The notes: a model not told the origin generated them from the sequence alone. DNA of 54,332 nucleotides from Candidatus Kryptonium sp. (GCA_025060635.1 JANXBN010000003.1:1-54332); one strand, 5' to 3'. Shown: positions 16,669 through 25,548, counted from the stretch's first letter. Translations and numbers: made by a program.

Positions 16669-17373
16669 ATGTTTGCAAATAAAAATGTCGTTGTAACTGG
16701 TTCAACGGGTGGGCTTGGCTCGGTTGTCGCAAGATATTTCCTTGAAAATGGCGCGAAAGTTTTCGCAGTTTATAGAAAGGAGAAAAAATTCAAACGATTT
16801 TTCAAAGATATTTTAACAAATAAAAATCTTTATGCTGTTAAAGCGGATTTGACAAATGAATCGCAAGTCCAAAAGGTCTTTAAATTTGTCAGAAAATATG
16901 GTGGTGTTGATTTTTTGATAAACTGTGTCGGAGGGTATTCTGAAGGAAGTATGGTATTTGAAACTGAGGAGAATGAGTTTGATGAGATGATAGACTTGAA
17001 TCTTAGAACTGCTTTTCTTTGTTCAAAATGGGCTTTGCGAGATATGATTCCGAAAAGAAGCGGTAGGATTATAAATATATCGTCAATGCTTGCTTTAAAG
17101 CCTTCACCGGGGAAGGGAGCTTATGTTGTTTCAAAGGCTGGGTTAATTGCTTTAACGGAAGTGGTTGCGGAAGAGGTTAAAGATTTTAATATAACTTGCA
17201 ATGTCATTCTACCAAGTATAATTGCGACGGATGAAAATAGAAAGAGTATGCCTGGGGCTGACTATTCAAGATGGGTTCAACCGCAAGAGATAGCGAAGTT
17301 AATCGGCCATCTTTGTTCTGATGAGGCAGGAGGGATAAATGGAGCAATCATAAGGTTTCCGGGGAAGATTTAG
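16669..17373 (+). CDS. SDR-family oxidoreductase
   Basis: The 234-residue protein is a classical short-chain dehydrogenase/reductase. Seen motifs: the TGSTGGLG nucleotide-binding loop (residues about 11-18), INCVGGYSEGS in place of NNAG, catalytic Ser in INISSMLAL, and YVVSK with catalytic Tyr and Lys. It lacks a recognisable substrate signature. FabG-like ketoacyl reduction is possible, but several details (NCVGG, short substrate loop) differ. It starts 21 bases after thrC and probably shares its transcript. A new promoter for the next operon lies directly behind it. Confidence 0.9.
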   Translation: MFANKNVVVTGSTGGLGSVVARYFLENGAKVFAVYRKEKKFKRFFKDILTNKNLYAVKADLTNESQVQKVFKFVRKYGGVDFLINCVGGYSEGSMVFETEENEFDEMIDLNLRTAFLCSKWALRDMIPKRSGRIINISSMLALKPSPGKGAYVVSKAGLIALTEVVAEEVKDFNITCNVILPSIIATDENRKSMPGADYSRWVQPQEIAKLIGHLCSDEAGGINGAIIRFPGKI

Positions 17374-17374
17374 T

Positions 17375-17403
17375 TTGTTTTTTTGGCTTTGTTTGCTTAT
17401 ATT
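17375..17403 (+). promoter_or_regulatory. Probable promoter of the M23-bactofilin-ATP synthase operon
   Basis: TTGTTT (17375-17380), a 17-bp spacer and TATATT (17398-17403). The predicted start near 17410 leaves a 23-base leader before ATG 17433. Confidence 0.5.
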
Positions 17404-17432
17404 TAAAACCTGAAAATTAAATTTTCTACCGA

Positions 17433-18260
17433 ATGAAATTTCCAAGTTCAGGCTCAAGGCGAAAAAGGCAAAGGCTATATACTATTTTATTTTTTTCTGA
17501 TGAGGATGAAAAGCCGAAAGGTATAAAGTTAAGCAAGCAAGCGTTGATTTTATATATTTCGCTAGTTGTTATCTTTATTTCCACTATCGTTTTGGTTTTA
17601 GTGATCCACACTCCTGTTAAATATATTGTTTTTCCTGAAACATTTGCAGAAAGCAAGGAAAGAGCAAAAAAAATGCAGGAGTTGTATCAACGGCTTGAAA
17701 ATTTTGCTTATGAGCTTGAGAAGGTTAAGCTTTACAACAACCTTCTAAGGCAGGCGCTTGGAGAGAAAGTTAGTGATAGCATTGCGGTAAGTATGAGCCG
17801 ACTTGAAAATATGGCTCAAAGAAGACAAGAAATGAGATCTACCGATGAGGATTTTGATATTTTGCAAGTGATAGATGTTGAAGGTGTTAAACCGAAATTT
17901 ATTTTTCCTGTTTTCAATGGCTTTGTAACTCGCGGTTTTATGCCAGAAATTCAACATTTTGGTATAGATATCGCTGGTAAAGAAGGAGATATCATAAGAG
18001 CAGTTGATGATGGATATGTGATTTTTTCGGATTGGACTTACAGGGATGGTTATGTGATCATAATTTTACATAGTGATGGTTATATGAGTGTTTATAAGCA
18101 TGCGCAAATGAATTTGAAAGCGAGAAATGCTTTCGTGAAGCAAGGAGAGCCGATAGCATTGGTAGGGAAAACAGGTAAAACGGGCAACGAACCTCATCTT
18201 CATTTTGAACTATGGAAAAATGGAAAGCCTTTAAATCCAAAACTTTATATACCAAATTAA
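17433..18260 (+). CDS. M23-family (LytM) peptidoglycan endopeptidase
   Basis: The 275-residue protein has a short cytoplasmic basic N-terminus, one transmembrane helix (about residues 36-57), a coiled-coil stretch (about 70-115) and a C-terminal M23 domain (about 150-275). The zinc ligands are visible: HFGID (His and Asp) and the HLH of EPHLHFEL. HSDGYMSVYKH adds the active-site His. M23 enzymes cut peptide cross-links in the wall. The neighbouring bactofilin gene, 15 bases downstream, matches known bactofilin/M23 pairs that place wall remodelling at defined sites, as in curved or stalked bacteria. That role here is inference. Confidence 0.93.
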   Translation: MKFPSSGSRRKRQRLYTILFFSDEDEKPKGIKLSKQALILYISLVVIFISTIVLVLVIHTPVKYIVFPETFAESKERAKKMQELYQRLENFAYELEKVKLYNNLLRQALGEKVSDSIAVSMSRLENMAQRRQEMRSTDEDFDILQVIDVEGVKPKFIFPVFNGFVTRGFMPEIQHFGIDIAGKEGDIIRAVDDGYVIFSDWTYRDGYVIIILHSDGYMSVYKHAQMNLKARNAFVKQGEPIALVGKTGKTGNEPHLHFELWKNGKPLNPKLYIPN

Positions 18261-18275
18261 TCAGGTGAAAGATCA

Positions 18276-18656
18276 ATGGCTTTGATCGGCGGAAATAAGG
18301 AAGGAAAGAGTTCAAATGTTGAAATTAACATTATCGCAAATGGGACTGTGATTGAAGGTAAAGTTGTAAGCCAAGGAAGTATGAGGATTGATGGACGGGT
18401 GATTGGAAACATTCATGTCAATGGTAATTTGACAATTGGAACGACGGGAGAGGTGCATGGGGATATTGAGGCTAAAAATGTCATCATTGGCGGGAAAGTT
18501 AATGGGACAATTGTTGTTGCTGAAAAACTTGTGTTTGAGAGCAAAGCGGTTATCAAAGGCGATGTAAAGGCATCAAAACTTGTGGTTGACGAAGGAGCGA
18601 TTTTTGATGGTAAATGTGTGATGACGAGCGCTTCAACAGTTAACAAGACCTCTTAA
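18276..18656 (+). CDS. Bactofilin (polymer-forming cytoskeletal protein)
   Basis: The 126-residue protein is almost entirely a right-handed beta-helix bactofilin domain. Repeats are visible: IIANGTVIEGKVVSQGSMRI, DGRVIGNIHVNGNLTIG, EVHGDIEAKNVIIGGKV and KAVIKGDVKASKLVVDEGA. Short disordered ends flank it, as usual for the family. Bactofilins form nucleotide-free filaments on the inner membrane and often recruit M23 peptidases, like the one encoded directly upstream. The atpZ start lies 2 bases after its stop, so it appears co-transcribed with the ATP synthase genes. Confidence 0.95.
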   Translation: MALIGGNKEGKSSNVEINIIANGTVIEGKVVSQGSMRIDGRVIGNIHVNGNLTIGTTGEVHGDIEAKNVIIGGKVNGTIVVAEKLVFESKAVIKGDVKASKLVVDEGAIFDGKCVMTSASTVNKTS

Positions 18657-18657
18657 A

Positions 18658-18924
18658 ATGTCTGATGAAGAGAAGAAAGAAAAGATATTTCAAAGCGTTG
18701 GTAGAGCTATAAAAGAAGTAGCGCCTTATAGTGGGCTTGGTTTGCAACTTGCGGTTACAGTTGTGATATTTTGGTTTATCGGGAGGTTGATAGATGAGCA
18801 TTATGGAACCTCACCGCTGTGGATGGTAATAGGCGCGATGTTTGGCATCATCGTTGGTATGTATAATTTTATAAAAGCAGTAATTGAACTTGGAAAAAAA
18901 CGGAAAAGCAAGAATGAAAGTTGA
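18658..18924 (+). CDS. AtpZ-like small membrane protein of the ATP synthase operon
   Basis: The 88-residue protein has two transmembrane helices (about residues 28-46 and 54-74) joined by a short loop (DEHYGTSPL) and Lys-rich ends. It matches the AtpZ/AtpI family (putative F0F1-ATPase subunit). In other bacteria AtpI-type proteins help assemble the c-ring, and AtpZ with AtpI may carry ions. It directly precedes the AtpI-like gene, which it overlaps by 11 bases, and belongs to the atp operon by position. Confidence 0.88.
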   Translation: MSDEEKKEKIFQSVGRAIKEVAPYSGLGLQLAVTVVIFWFIGRLIDEHYGTSPLWMVIGAMFGIIVGMYNFIKAVIELGKKRKSKNES

Positions 18925-19303
18925 TGTTGGAAAATTCGTCAAATATATCTTGATTTCGCTTGTTATCGTTTGGGCATTGTTAATTTATCCTTTGGCGAGA
19001 TTTGCATCTGATGAATTTATAAAATCATTTTTCATAGGTTCTTTGATAAGTGTTGTAAATTCAATCATTGGAATTTTGATCTTAAAGCGTGGGCTAAATA
19101 GACCGGACAAGGAATTTCTGAAGCTTACATTGGGCAGTATGGGTGTGAGATTGTTTGCGATCGCTGGTTTGATTTTGTTCATGCTTGAGGTTTTAAATTT
19201 TGAACTTTATGGGCTTGTAATATCTTTGCTTTTGTTTTATTTCGTTTTTCTTGGTGTTGAGGTTTTCTTTTTAAGTAAATTGACAACAAAAAAGGAGTTT
19301 TAA
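18914..19303 (+). CDS. atpI: AtpI-like ATP synthase accessory membrane protein
   Basis: The 129-residue protein has four predicted transmembrane helices and short connecting loops, the layout of ATP synthase subunit I. The sequence itself is poorly conserved in this family, so position carries much of the evidence: it lies between atpZ and atpB. ATG 18914 overlaps the atpZ stop by 11 bases. An upstream in-frame TTG at 18884 is less likely. An AAAGGAG stretch near its end (19291-19297) is the ribosome site for atpB. Confidence 0.75.
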   Translation: MKVDVGKFVKYILISLVIVWALLIYPLARFASDEFIKSFFIGSLISVVNSIIGILILKRGLNRPDKEFLKLTLGSMGVRLFAIAGLILFMLEVLNFELYGLVISLLLFYFVFLGVEVFFLSKLTTKKEF

Positions 19304-19308
19304 ATCAG

Positions 19309-20166
19309 GTGTTTTTGAATAATTTGATCGCTTTGGCTGATACGGTGAAGCATCATGAAACCGCTCACGGCGGTGAAGAAAGTTGGATGCTTCATCATAT
19401 TTCTGACTCAAGGACAATTGATCTTGAACCATTTGGACATATAACACTTCCGCAATTTCCACCAATCAACATTGCTGGGGTAGAGATAGACCTATCAATT
19501 ACGAAGCATGTTTTCTTCATGTGGCTTGTTTCAATAATTTTGATAGTGACTCTTTCGCTTGTTGCAAGGAGTTACAAAAAGAGCATGGTTCCACATGGTA
19601 TTGCGAATTTAGTTGAGGTTTTTGTTGTTTTTATTCGCGATGAGATTGTTTTATCTGTGATTGGTAAAGAGGGGTTGAAGTATTTGCATTATTTTTTAAC
19701 TCTTTTCTTTTTCATTCTTTTGTGTAATCTGATTGGTTTGGTTCCGTACGGTGCAACTGCAACTGGAAATCTTGCGGTAACAGGTGGGCTTGCGTTTTTG
19801 TCCTTTATTTTAATTCAAGTTGCTGGGATAAAGAAGCATGGCTTCATCGGGTATTACAAAGGTCTTGTCCCGCATGGTGTTCCTGGTTTCGTTGCGCCAG
19901 TGATGTTCATAGTTGAGTTCCTCGGGCTTTTTGCGAAAGCATTTGCTCTTACCGTCCGTTTGTTTGCAAACATGACCGCTGGGCATATTGTTATTTTATC
20001 TTTGATAGGATTGATATTTGTTTTCAAAAGCATCTTGGTTGCTCCGATTTCAATTGCCTTTGCGATTTTTATAAACATTCTTGAAATACTTGTCGCTTTT
20101 ATACAAGCTTACATATTCACTATGCTCACGGCGCTATTTGTAGGTCTTTCAATACATCAACATTAA
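19309..20166 (+). CDS. atpB: ATP synthase F0 subunit a
   Basis: The 285-residue integral membrane protein forms the ion half-channels beside the c-ring. The essential Arg lies in FALTVRLFANMTAGHI, and helix 5 carries the LVAFIQAYIFTMLTALF pattern. A His-rich N-terminal extension (VKHHETAHGG, WMLHH) precedes the first helix, as often seen in FCB bacteria. The start is GTG 19309, supported by AAAGGAG 11 bases upstream. Length is normal for the phylum. Confidence 0.95.
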   Translation: MFLNNLIALADTVKHHETAHGGEESWMLHHISDSRTIDLEPFGHITLPQFPPINIAGVEIDLSITKHVFFMWLVSIILIVTLSLVARSYKKSMVPHGIANLVEVFVVFIRDEIVLSVIGKEGLKYLHYFLTLFFFILLCNLIGLVPYGATATGNLAVTGGLAFLSFILIQVAGIKKHGFIGYYKGLVPHGVPGFVAPVMFIVEFLGLFAKAFALTVRLFANMTAGHIVILSLIGLIFVFKSILVAPISIAFAIFINILEILVAFIQAYIFTMLTALFVGLSIHQH

Positions 20167-20197
20167 AAACAAAAATAAAAAACAAAAGGAGGAAAAT

Positions 20198-20419
20198 ATG
20201 CCAGAATTAGCACACCTTGCTGGTGGATTCGGCGCAGCTTTGTCAGTAATTGGTGCAGCATATGGAATAAGCAAACTTGCTGCAGCAACTATGGAAGCGA
20301 GCGGTCGCCAGCCAGAAGTAGCTGGTGAAGTTAGAACATCAATGATCATTGCTGCTGCCTTGATAGAAGGCGTTACGCTTTTTGCTGAAGTTATTTGCAT
20401 TATTCTTGCGTTAAAATAA
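20198..20419 (+). CDS. atpE: ATP synthase F0 subunit c
   Basis: The 73-residue protein has two helices joined by the conserved polar loop GRQPE. The ion-binding Glu is in AALIEGVTLF. The residues that bind Na+ in sodium-driven rings (Gln in helix 1, Ser after the Glu) are Ile and Gly here, which points to proton coupling. A very strong ribosome site, AAAGGAGG at 20185-20192, lies 5 bases before the ATG. This fits the need for many c copies per complex. Confidence 0.96.
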   Translation: MPELAHLAGGFGAALSVIGAAYGISKLAAATMEASGRQPEVAGEVRTSMIIAAALIEGVTLFAEVICIILALK

Positions 20420-20433
20420 AAACTTTTTAAACG

Positions 20434-20928
20434 ATGCTTGAGGTAAATCCTGGTGTTGCAATATGGACGATAATTACATTCTTGCTTTTGGTCGTGATTC
20501 TAAAAAAGGTTGCGTGGAAGCCAATAGTTGAAGCGTTGACGAAGCGTGAGGAGGAAATAAGAAGATCTCTTGAAGATGCTAAACGAGCCCGTGAAGAAGC
20601 CGAAAGATTGATGGAGGAAAATAAACGCAACCTTGCTCGCGCTGAAGAAGAGGTGCAAAAGATAATTCGTGAAGGCAGAGAAACAGCTGAAAAAATAAGA
20701 GCCGAAATACTTGAAAAAGCAAGAAAAGAAGCGGATGCCTTGATTGAAAGAGCAAAGGAAGAAATTGAATTGCAGCGTGAGCAAGCAATGCTTCAGTTAA
20801 GAGCTCAAATAACTGATCTTGCGATTCAAATCGCTTCTAAATTGATCGGAGAGACATTAAACGAGCAAAAACATAAAAAGCTTGTTGATAAATATCTTCA
20901 AGAAATTTCATCCGAAAAAAGAGCGTGA
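20434..20928 (+). CDS. atpF: ATP synthase F0 subunit b
   Basis: The 164-residue protein has one N-terminal membrane helix (VAIWTIITFLLLVVIL) and then a long charged coiled coil (about residues 30-150), the peripheral stalk. It follows atpE by 14 bases. Only one b-type gene is present, so the stalk is probably a homodimer. Confidence 0.95.
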   Translation: MLEVNPGVAIWTIITFLLLVVILKKVAWKPIVEALTKREEEIRRSLEDAKRAREEAERLMEENKRNLARAEEEVQKIIREGRETAEKIRAEILEKARKEADALIERAKEEIELQREQAMLQLRAQITDLAIQIASKLIGETLNEQKHKKLVDKYLQEISSEKRA

Positions 20929-20936
20929 GTTAAGAA

Positions 20937-21485
20937 ATGCCTAATTTGAGAGTAGCAAAAAGGTATGCTAAAGCTTTGATAGAAATCGCAGAGGAGCTCA
21001 AAAAACTTGATAGAATAACGCAAGATGTTCAACTAATAGATTCGGTGATCAAAAATTCAAGGGAGCTTCAACTTTTCTTGAAAAGCCCAATTATTAAAGA
21101 AGATAAAAAGAAGCAGGTAATTCAAGAGATTTTTACGGATAGTCGCGTTGATCCCGTGACGCTGAAATTTATTCTCCTCTTGATTGAAAAAAAGCGTGAG
21201 GATTTGCTTCAGGATATTGTTAAAATGTATCAGGATCTTTACGATGAAAAGATGGGCGTTGTGACCGCTGAAGTTATAACTGCTGTTGAGGTTGATGAAA
21301 GTGAGCGGAAAAAGATAGAGAAGAAAATTCTTGAAATGACACAAGCGAAGAAAGTTAAAGCAATTTATAAAATTGATCCGTCAATAATTGGTGGAATTGT
21401 GATAAAAATTGGAGACACTGTTTACGACGCCAGCATAAGAAGGAAAATTCAGCTCTTGCGTGAACAACTGATCTACGGAAGTTAA
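20937..21485 (+). CDS. atpH: ATP synthase F1 subunit delta
   Basis: The 182-residue protein has the delta/OSCP layout: an N-terminal helical domain (VAKRYAKALIEIAEE) and a C-terminal domain with DPSIIGGIVIKIGDTVYDASI, the family signature. It links the b stalk to the top of F1. It lies 8 bases after atpF. Confidence 0.95.
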   Translation: MPNLRVAKRYAKALIEIAEELKKLDRITQDVQLIDSVIKNSRELQLFLKSPIIKEDKKKQVIQEIFTDSRVDPVTLKFILLLIEKKREDLLQDIVKMYQDLYDEKMGVVTAEVITAVEVDESERKKIEKKILEMTQAKKVKAIYKIDPSIIGGIVIKIGDTVYDASIRRKIQLLREQLIYGS

Positions 21486-21509
21486 AAGAAAAATAAAAGG
21501 TAAAAAGTC

Positions 21510-23069
21510 ATGGCGACGATTGAAATTAGACCGGATGAAATATCTGAAATTTTAAGAAAACAATTAACCGGATTTGATAAAGAGGTTGATATTTATGATG
21601 TTGGGACTGTGCTACAAGTTGGTGATGGAATTGCTCGTGTGTATGGGCTTTCAAAAGTAATGATGAGCGAGCTTCTTGAATTTCCAAATGGAGTTATGGG
21701 GGTGGCGATGAACCTTGAAGAGGATAATGTGGGATGTATTTTGTTCGGAGAGGATACGCTTATTAAAGAAGGTGATATTGTTCGCAGGACGGGTAGAGTC
21801 CTTTCTGTCCCTGTTGGTGAAAAACTTCTTGGAAGGGTGGTAAATCCGCTTGGACAACCTTTGGATAACAAGGGGCCTATTGAATTTGAAAAGTATATGC
21901 CAATAGAGAGAAAAGCTTTAGGAGTTATTTATCGTCAACCAGTGAAAGAACCGTTGCAGACAGGTATAAAAGCTATTGATGCGATGATCCCAATTGGGCG
22001 TGGACAAAGAGAATTGATAATTGGAGATAGACAAACAGGAAAAACTGCTATAGCAGTTGATACGATAATAAATCAAAGATTTACTCATACTGAAAGAGCA
22101 AAAGAACTTGGAATAAAGCCGGTTTATTGTATTTATGTCGCTATTGGTCAAAAGATGTCAACTGTTGCTCAAGTTGTTGCTAAGCTTGAGGAAGAGGGAG
22201 CGATGGATTATACTATTGTAGTTGTTGCGTCTGCAAGTGATCCAGCACCGCTTCAGTATATAGCTCCTTACGCTGGATGCACTATGGGTGAGTACTTTAG
22301 AGATTCTGGAAGACATGCTCTTGTTGTCTATGATGATTTGAGCAAACATGCTTGGGCTTATAGACAGGTTTCACTTCTTTTGAGACGTCCACCAGGAAGA
22401 GAAGCTTATCCCGGAGATATTTTCTATCTTCATTCCCGACTTCTTGAAAGAGCTTCCAAGTTGAGCGATGAACTCGGTGGTGGAAGTTTAACTGCTTTGC
22501 CGATAATTGAAACTCAAGCAGGTGATGTCGCTGCGTATATTCCGACAAATGTTATTTCAATTACGGATGGACAGATTTATCTTGAACCTGGACTTTTCAA
22601 TGCAGGCGTAAGACCGGCTATAAATGTTGGTATTTCAGTTTCACGAGTTGGTGGAAATGCACAAATAAAAGCGATGAAAAAAGTTGCTGGCAGATTGCGT
22701 CTTGAACTTGCACAATATAGAGAGCTTGAAGCATTCGCTAAGTTCGCTTCGGATCTTGATAAAGCAACACAGGCTCAGTTGAGAAGAGGACAACGCCTTG
22801 TTGAATTGTTGAAACAGGATCAATATCAACCGATGCCTGTTGAAGAGCAAGTTGTTTTGATTTTCGCTGGAACTCAGGGTTATCTTGATGAATTACCTGT
22901 TGAAGCGGTGAGGAGATTTGAGAGCGAATTCCTTGCGTATATGAGGGCAAGGCATAAAGATATCCTAAATAGGATCGCTGAAACTAAAGACCTTGACGAC
23001 GAGACGATACAAAATCTTCATAAAATCTTAAAAGATTTCGTGACATCGTTTAAAGCAACTTTACAGTAG
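21510..23069 (+). CDS. atpA: ATP synthase F1 subunit alpha
   Basis: The 519-residue protein is full length. The P-loop is GDRQTGKTA (about residues 169-177). The [31 protein letters not shown] stretch follows, and the Arg finger lies in [11 protein letters not shown]. Alpha carries the regulatory nucleotide sites of F1. The catalytic beta subunit is not in this cluster. A hairpin without a T run separates it from atpG. Confidence 0.97.
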   Translation: MATIEIRPDEISEILRKQLTGFDKEVDIYDVGTVLQVGDGIARVYGLSKVMMSELLEFPNGVMGVAMNLEEDNVGCILFGEDTLIKEGDIVRRTGRVLSVPVGEKLLGRVVNPLGQPLDNKGPIEFEKYMPIERKALGVIYRQPVKEPLQTGIKAIDAMIPIGRGQRELIIGDRQTGKTAIAVDTIINQRFTHTERAKELGIKPVYCIYVAIGQKMSTVAQVVAKLEEEGAMDYTIVVVASASDPAPLQYIAPYAGCTMGEYFRDSGRHALVVYDDLSKHAWAYRQVSLLLRRPPGREAYPGDIFYLHSRLLERASKLSDELGGGSLTALPIIETQAGDVAAYIPTNVISITDGQIYLEPGLFNAGVRPAINVGISVSRVGGNAQIKAMKKVAGRLRLELAQYRELEAFAKFASDLDKATQAQLRRGQRLVELLKQDQYQPMPVEEQVVLIFAGTQGYLDELPVEAVRRFESEFLAYMRARHKDILNRIAETKDLDDETIQNLHKILKDFVTSFKATLQ

Positions 23070-23081
23070 TTAGTTAAGCAA

Positions 23082-23113
23082 AGCTCCTTCCCAAATTAAA
23101 TTGGGAAGGGGCT
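23082..23113 (+). repeat. Hairpin between atpA and atpG, without a T run
   Basis: CTTCCCAA (23087-23094) pairs with TTGGGAAG (23101-23108), and the stem extends outward to 23082/23113 with one G-T pair. No T run follows, so it is not a standard terminator. It may be a processing or stability element. Confidence 0.6.
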
Positions 23114-23146
23114 GGTTTAAACTAAAAATAAACTCAAGAAAACTGA

Positions 23147-24064
23147 ATGCCTGCCTTAAGAGATATTAGAAGACGAATAAACGCGGTAAGGAGCATACAG
23201 AAGATCACCAAGGCAATGAAGATGGTTGCAGCTGCTCGGTTGAGACGAGCGCAAGATAAAATTATTTCAGCGCGACCTTACGCAAGAAAGATAGAGGATT
23301 TAATCCAGCGTTTTGTTTCAACTTTCAGTGGTGGGTTTGATAATCCGCTTTTGAAGGAAAGAGATGTTAAAAATGTTGCAATCGTCGTCGTGACCGCTGA
23401 TAGAGGACTATGCGGATCATTTAATACTAACATCATAAGAAAAACCTTGTCATTGATTGATGAAAAGCGAAGGGAGCTTCCGCCGAATGGGAAAGTGAAA
23501 TTGATTTGTGTGGGTAAGAAGGGATTTGATTATTTCAGCAGGCATAAGAAAAATTTTGAGTTGGTTGCAAGTTTTACAGGACTTTTCAAAAGGACGATTG
23601 AATATTCTTGGGTTGAAGAAATAACGCAGAGGATCGTTGATGGGTTTTTGAAAGAAGAGTTTGATCTTGTTGAGATAGTTTATAACGAATTTAAATCAAT
23701 AGTTCAGCAAAAAATTGTAATTGAGCAATTTCTTCCAATAGTTTCAAAAGTTGATGTTATAAAACCATCAAAAGGGGTTAAAGTTCCAATCATTGAATAT
23801 ATATACGAGCCAGATCCAAAAAGTATTTTACAAGAGTTGTTGCCTAAATATCTAAAGACACATATTTTGCGTGTCCTTCTTGAGTCAAATGCAGCTGAGC
23901 AAGCGGCGCGTATGACAGCGATGGATAATGCTACTGAAAATGCAAATGAACTTCTCAAAGATTTGCAGCTCTTGTTCAATAAAACGCGTCAGGCGATGAT
24001 AACTAAGGAAATGCTTGAGATCGCAAGCGGAGCAGAGGCGTTGAGAAAAGCTGGGATGGTATAA
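23147..24064 (+). CDS. atpG: ATP synthase F1 subunit gamma
   Basis: The 305-residue protein is the central rotor shaft. N-terminal RDIRRRINAVRSIQKITKAMKMVAAARLRRAQ and C-terminal NATENANELLKDLQLLFNKTRQAMITKEMLEIASGAEAL are the family signatures, forming the coiled coil. VTADRGLCGSFN is also conserved. It closes the cluster: atpD (beta) and atpC (epsilon) are absent, as in Chlorobi and many Bacteroidota where they lie elsewhere. It ends one base before the stop of the convergent reverse gene. Confidence 0.96.
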   Translation: MPALRDIRRRINAVRSIQKITKAMKMVAAARLRRAQDKIISARPYARKIEDLIQRFVSTFSGGFDNPLLKERDVKNVAIVVVTADRGLCGSFNTNIIRKTLSLIDEKRRELPPNGKVKLICVGKKGFDYFSRHKKNFELVASFTGLFKRTIEYSWVEEITQRIVDGFLKEEFDLVEIVYNEFKSIVQQKIVIEQFLPIVSKVDVIKPSKGVKVPIIEYIYEPDPKSILQELLPKYLKTHILRVLLESNAAEQAARMTAMDNATENANELLKDLQLLFNKTRQAMITKEMLEIASGAEALRKAGMV

Positions 24065-24065
24065 A

Positions 24066-24467
24066 TTACCATGCCATTGTTGAAAGGTCAATTTCAATTT
24101 TTTTGTTTTCATTTACATAAACAAATTCGTCTTTCTCTTCGGTTATTTGAATTTTCCAATCCCCTCTTTGGTCTTTGATGGCTGAGCCGAAAAGTTTACG
24201 CTTTTTTGTTTGAGTGAAAATTTCCCAGAAAACCCATCCGAAAATTGCTTCATAATCTTTGATATAAAAAGCCGGGACGCGGAATCCCGGCTCAACTTCC
24301 ACATCTTTAACTTTTTTGGGGACAAAGTTTAAACTTTCAAGTTTTCTGATGAAAATATCCGTTAAGTCATAGGTATCATATAGCAGTTCAACTTTTGATA
24401 TATTGAATTTTCCAGTTATGATCTCTTCAAAAGCTTCTTCTATTTCCTTGAATTTTTTCTCAGTCAA
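24066..24467 (-). CDS. Uncharacterised protein downstream of the TolB-like gene
   Basis: The frame encodes a soluble, charged protein with no signal peptide. Motifs visible are KVELLYDTYDLTDIFIRKLE, EPGFRVPAFYIKDYEAIFGWVF and the C-terminal KIEIDLSTMAW. I do not recognise a family. The frame is open upstream to 24572 but that part lies inside the TolB-like gene. A TTG at 24467 overlaps that gene's stop codon and would give 133 residues, so I prefer it; an ATG at 24545 is an alternative. It is probably translated together with the TolB-like gene. It converges on atpG with a single base between the stops. Confidence 0.6.
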   Translation of the reverse strand: MTEKKFKEIEEAFEEIITGKFNISKVELLYDTYDLTDIFIRKLESLNFVPKKVKDVEVEPGFRVPAFYIKDYEAIFGWVFWEIFTQTKKRKLFGSAIKDQRGDWKIQITEEKDEFVYVNENKKIEIDLSTMAW

Positions 24468-25527
24468 CCCAGTCGGCGATGAATATATTTGTTTCTCCTC
24501 GCTTTTTGCTGTTTCTATTTGAAGCCCAAACGAGCTTTTTGCCATCGCGTGTAAACATTGGAAAACCGTCAAAATCAGGAGAATAGGTTACTCTTTCTAT
24601 TTGTCCAGTTTCAATGTTCACTATGTAAAGTTCAAAATCTCTGCCTTTAGGATCGTGCAGGTTTGATGAAAAGATTATTCTCTTTCCGTCGGGATGGAAA
24701 AATGGGGCGAAATTTGCAGCGTTGTTATTTGTTATCTGTTTTTTATTTTTGCCATCAGCATCCATAACGAAAATTTGAAGCTTCATCGGTCTTAAATATC
24801 CTTCCTTAAGCATCTTCTCATATTCTGCGATTTCAGATGAATCTTTTGGATGATAAGCACGGTAGCAAATTTTTTTGCCATCCCATGAGAAGAATGCTCC
24901 TCCATCATAACCTTTTTCATATGTTAGTCGCTTAACATTTTTTCCGTTCAGATCCATCGTGTATATTTCAAGATCGCCATCTCTTACAGAAGTAAAGACA
25001 ATTTTATCGCCCTTTGGCGAAACGGTTGCCTCTGCGTCGTAGCCTGGTGTATTTGTCAATTGACGAAGGTTTGAGCCATCAGCTTTTGCTTTAAAAATGT
25101 CGTAGTTATCAAGACCCCAAACATAACCCTTTGTGTAATCAGGTTTCGGCGGGCATTTTTCGCTTATATGATGAGTTGATGAATAAATTATTTCTGTATC
25201 GCCCGGCAGGAAGTAAGAACAAGTTGTCTTACCTTTACCCGTGCTGACAAGTCGTAAATTGCTACCATCAATGTTCATTATAAAAATTTGATCACATTGG
25301 AAAGTATCTCTTGTCGCTTGGAAAATTAGCTTGGTTTCGTCAAATGAAAAGTAAGCTTCGGCATTTTCTCCACCAAAAGTAAGTTGTCTGATGTTTCTTA
25401 AGTGTTTTTCTCTTGGATCTCTTAAAGGATCTTCATTGGGGTTTTGAGCGATAAAAGAGGTGAAAAGTAGGGAAATGGCAACAGCAAATGTGAAAGTTAA
25501 AAGTTTGACAAAGTTAAGTTTTATCAT
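24460..25527 (-). CDS. Exported TolB-like beta-propeller protein (PD40 repeats)
   Basis: The 355-residue protein has a signal peptide (about residues 1-27, FTFAVAISLLFTSFIAQ) and then WD40-like PD40 repeats of the TolB type. Examples are AEAYFSFDETKLIFQA, DAEATVSPKGDKIVFTS, GGAFFSWDGKKICYRA, FAPFFHPDGKRIIFSS and GFPMFTRDGKKLVWAS. These build a six-bladed propeller located in the periplasm. Repeated DGSNLR/DLNGKNVKRLT strands link blades. It lacks the N-terminal domain of true TolB. Such propellers bind proteins or peptides; the partner is unknown. LemA is encoded 21 bases upstream and the unknown small gene overlaps downstream, so the three likely form one transcript. Confidence 0.9.
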   Translation of the reverse strand: MIKLNFVKLLTFTFAVAISLLFTSFIAQNPNEDPLRDPREKHLRNIRQLTFGGENAEAYFSFDETKLIFQATRDTFQCDQIFIMNIDGSNLRLVSTGKGKTTCSYFLPGDTEIIYSSTHHISEKCPPKPDYTKGYVWGLDNYDIFKAKADGSNLRQLTNTPGYDAEATVSPKGDKIVFTSVRDGDLEIYTMDLNGKNVKRLTYEKGYDGGAFFSWDGKKICYRAYHPKDSSEIAEYEKMLKEGYLRPMKLQIFVMDADGKNKKQITNNNAANFAPFFHPDGKRIIFSSNLHDPKGRDFELYIVNIETGQIERVTYSPDFDGFPMFTRDGKKLVWASNRNSKKRGETNIFIADWVD

Positions 25528-25548
25528 TTTAACTAAAAAGTTTTGTTT

